Shown piece by piece: positions 6,835-6,981 of a DNA stretch of 6,981 nt. The position numbers were made by a program, and so were the translations under genes. Where the stretch lies: positions 1 through 6,981 of the forward strand of contig JADFVY010000081.1 of assembly GCA_015222795.1 (NCBI GenBank), read 5' to 3'. Every line of letters begins with the position of its first letter. Position 1 is the stretch's first letter. The notes beneath the pieces were generated by a model. The model ran no database searches and had not been told where the DNA came from. It worked only from the letters and a program-made list of their open reading frames with translations. This DNA comes from Pseudomonadota bacterium (GTDB lineage: Bacteria > Pseudomonadota > Alphaproteobacteria > UBA8366 > JADFVY01).

Positions 6835-6981
6835 ACATGATGGGTTGGCGGCGCGGGGCCCTAGAGCCTTTTCCGGCCATATGGAATCGCTCTGACGTGG
6901 CGATTTCGGTCCGGGGGCAGGAGCGGTCCGAAGAGCGTAGCGGGGCTACGGTCGAGGGCCGCGACGCAGCCCCGGCCCGAA
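6831..6981 (+). CDS. Possible start of gspK, merged with a palindromic repeat (partial, uncertain)
   Basis: A GTG at 6831 overlaps the gspJ stop as GTGA, and ATG codons follow in frame at 6837 and 6840. The frame stays open for 50 codons to the window edge. GspK, the tip pseudopilin, usually follows gspJ, so this is where it is expected. The first ten residues (VNMMGWRRGA) look like a basic prepilin leader, but the next 40 are encoded by the inverted repeat described separately and resemble no pilin; no hydrophobic helix appears in the window. Three readings remain: the repeat lies in frame inside the leader region of gspK, it has cut gspK off from its start, or it is simply intergenic and gspK begins further on. 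No clear ribosome site is seen. Confidence 0.25.
   Translation, partial: MNMMGWRRGALEPFPAIWNRSDVAISVRGQERSEERSGATVEGRDAAPAR
6863..6981. repeat. Nested imperfect palindromic repeat, cut by the window edge
   Basis: Four inverted-repeat pairs are visible. A first hairpin has AGAGC (6863-6867) with GCTCT (6889-6893) and inner TTCC (6871-6874) with GGAA (6883-6886), around the palindrome CCATATGG. A second, larger structure is nested around 6943: an outer arm at 6905-6916 pairs with 6970-6981 at 11 of 12 positions, a middle stem GCGGTCC (6923-6929) pairs with GGGCCGC (6956-6962) with one G-T pair, and an inner perfect stem CGTAGC/GCTACG (6936-6950) has a GGG loop. All three share the same centre, so the right half probably continues past the edge to near 7023, for a total of about 160 bp. 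There is no T-run typical of an intrinsic terminator. It resembles intergenic palindromic repeats of alphaproteobacteria; the copy number cannot be judged here. Confidence 0.7.

Noticed and set aside
6863..6893. Hairpin after gspJ as an intrinsic terminator
   Set aside because: No T-run follows the stem (the next bases are GACGTGGCG), and the stem is interrupted; it fits better as part of the larger palindromic repeat.
1..6981. tRNA, rRNA, CRISPR array, transposase or toxin-antitoxin genes
   Set aside because: None was seen; apart from 901-1106 and the end of the window, the sequence is accounted for by T2SS genes.

Overview
The window is GC-rich and almost fully coding. It carries most of a type II secretion system (T2SS, general secretory pathway) locus from a Gram-negative bacterium. 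The base composition, a lipid-anchored secretin and a nested palindromic repeat suggest an alphaproteobacterium, possibly of Rhodospirillales type. That placement is inference; the window holds no rRNA or other marker gene.

Layout. On the minus strand, positions 900 to 1 encode the first 300 residues of the outer-membrane secretin GspD, running off the left edge. An AT-rich spacer of 206 bp (901-1106) separates it from a divergent plus-strand gene series: gspO (prepilin peptidase), gspE (assembly ATPase), gspF (inner-membrane platform protein), then the pseudopilin genes gspG (major), gspH, gspI and gspJ (minor). The plus-strand genes lie within 0-13 bases of each other or overlap, so they look like one operon. 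After gspJ, a GTG overlapping its stop codon opens a frame where gspK would be expected. Ten codons on, the sequence becomes a nested inverted repeat centred on about 6943, which the right edge cuts off.

How the genes work together. GspO cleaves the short basic leaders of GspG, H, I and J and should N-methylate the new N-termini. GspE hydrolyses ATP and, through GspF, drives assembly of GspG subunits into a periplasmic pseudopilus tipped by GspH/I/J(/K). The pseudopilus pushes folded periplasmic substrates through the GspD channel. The lipobox suggests that GspD reaches the outer membrane without a separate pilotin. GspC, GspL, GspM and GspK are not identifiable here and probably lie outside the window.

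This is a recognisable secretion system, not a new one. The points most worth following up are the repeat at the expected gspK start, the lipidated secretin, and unusual prepilin processing sites (Val at +1 in GspG; a four-residue leader in GspH).
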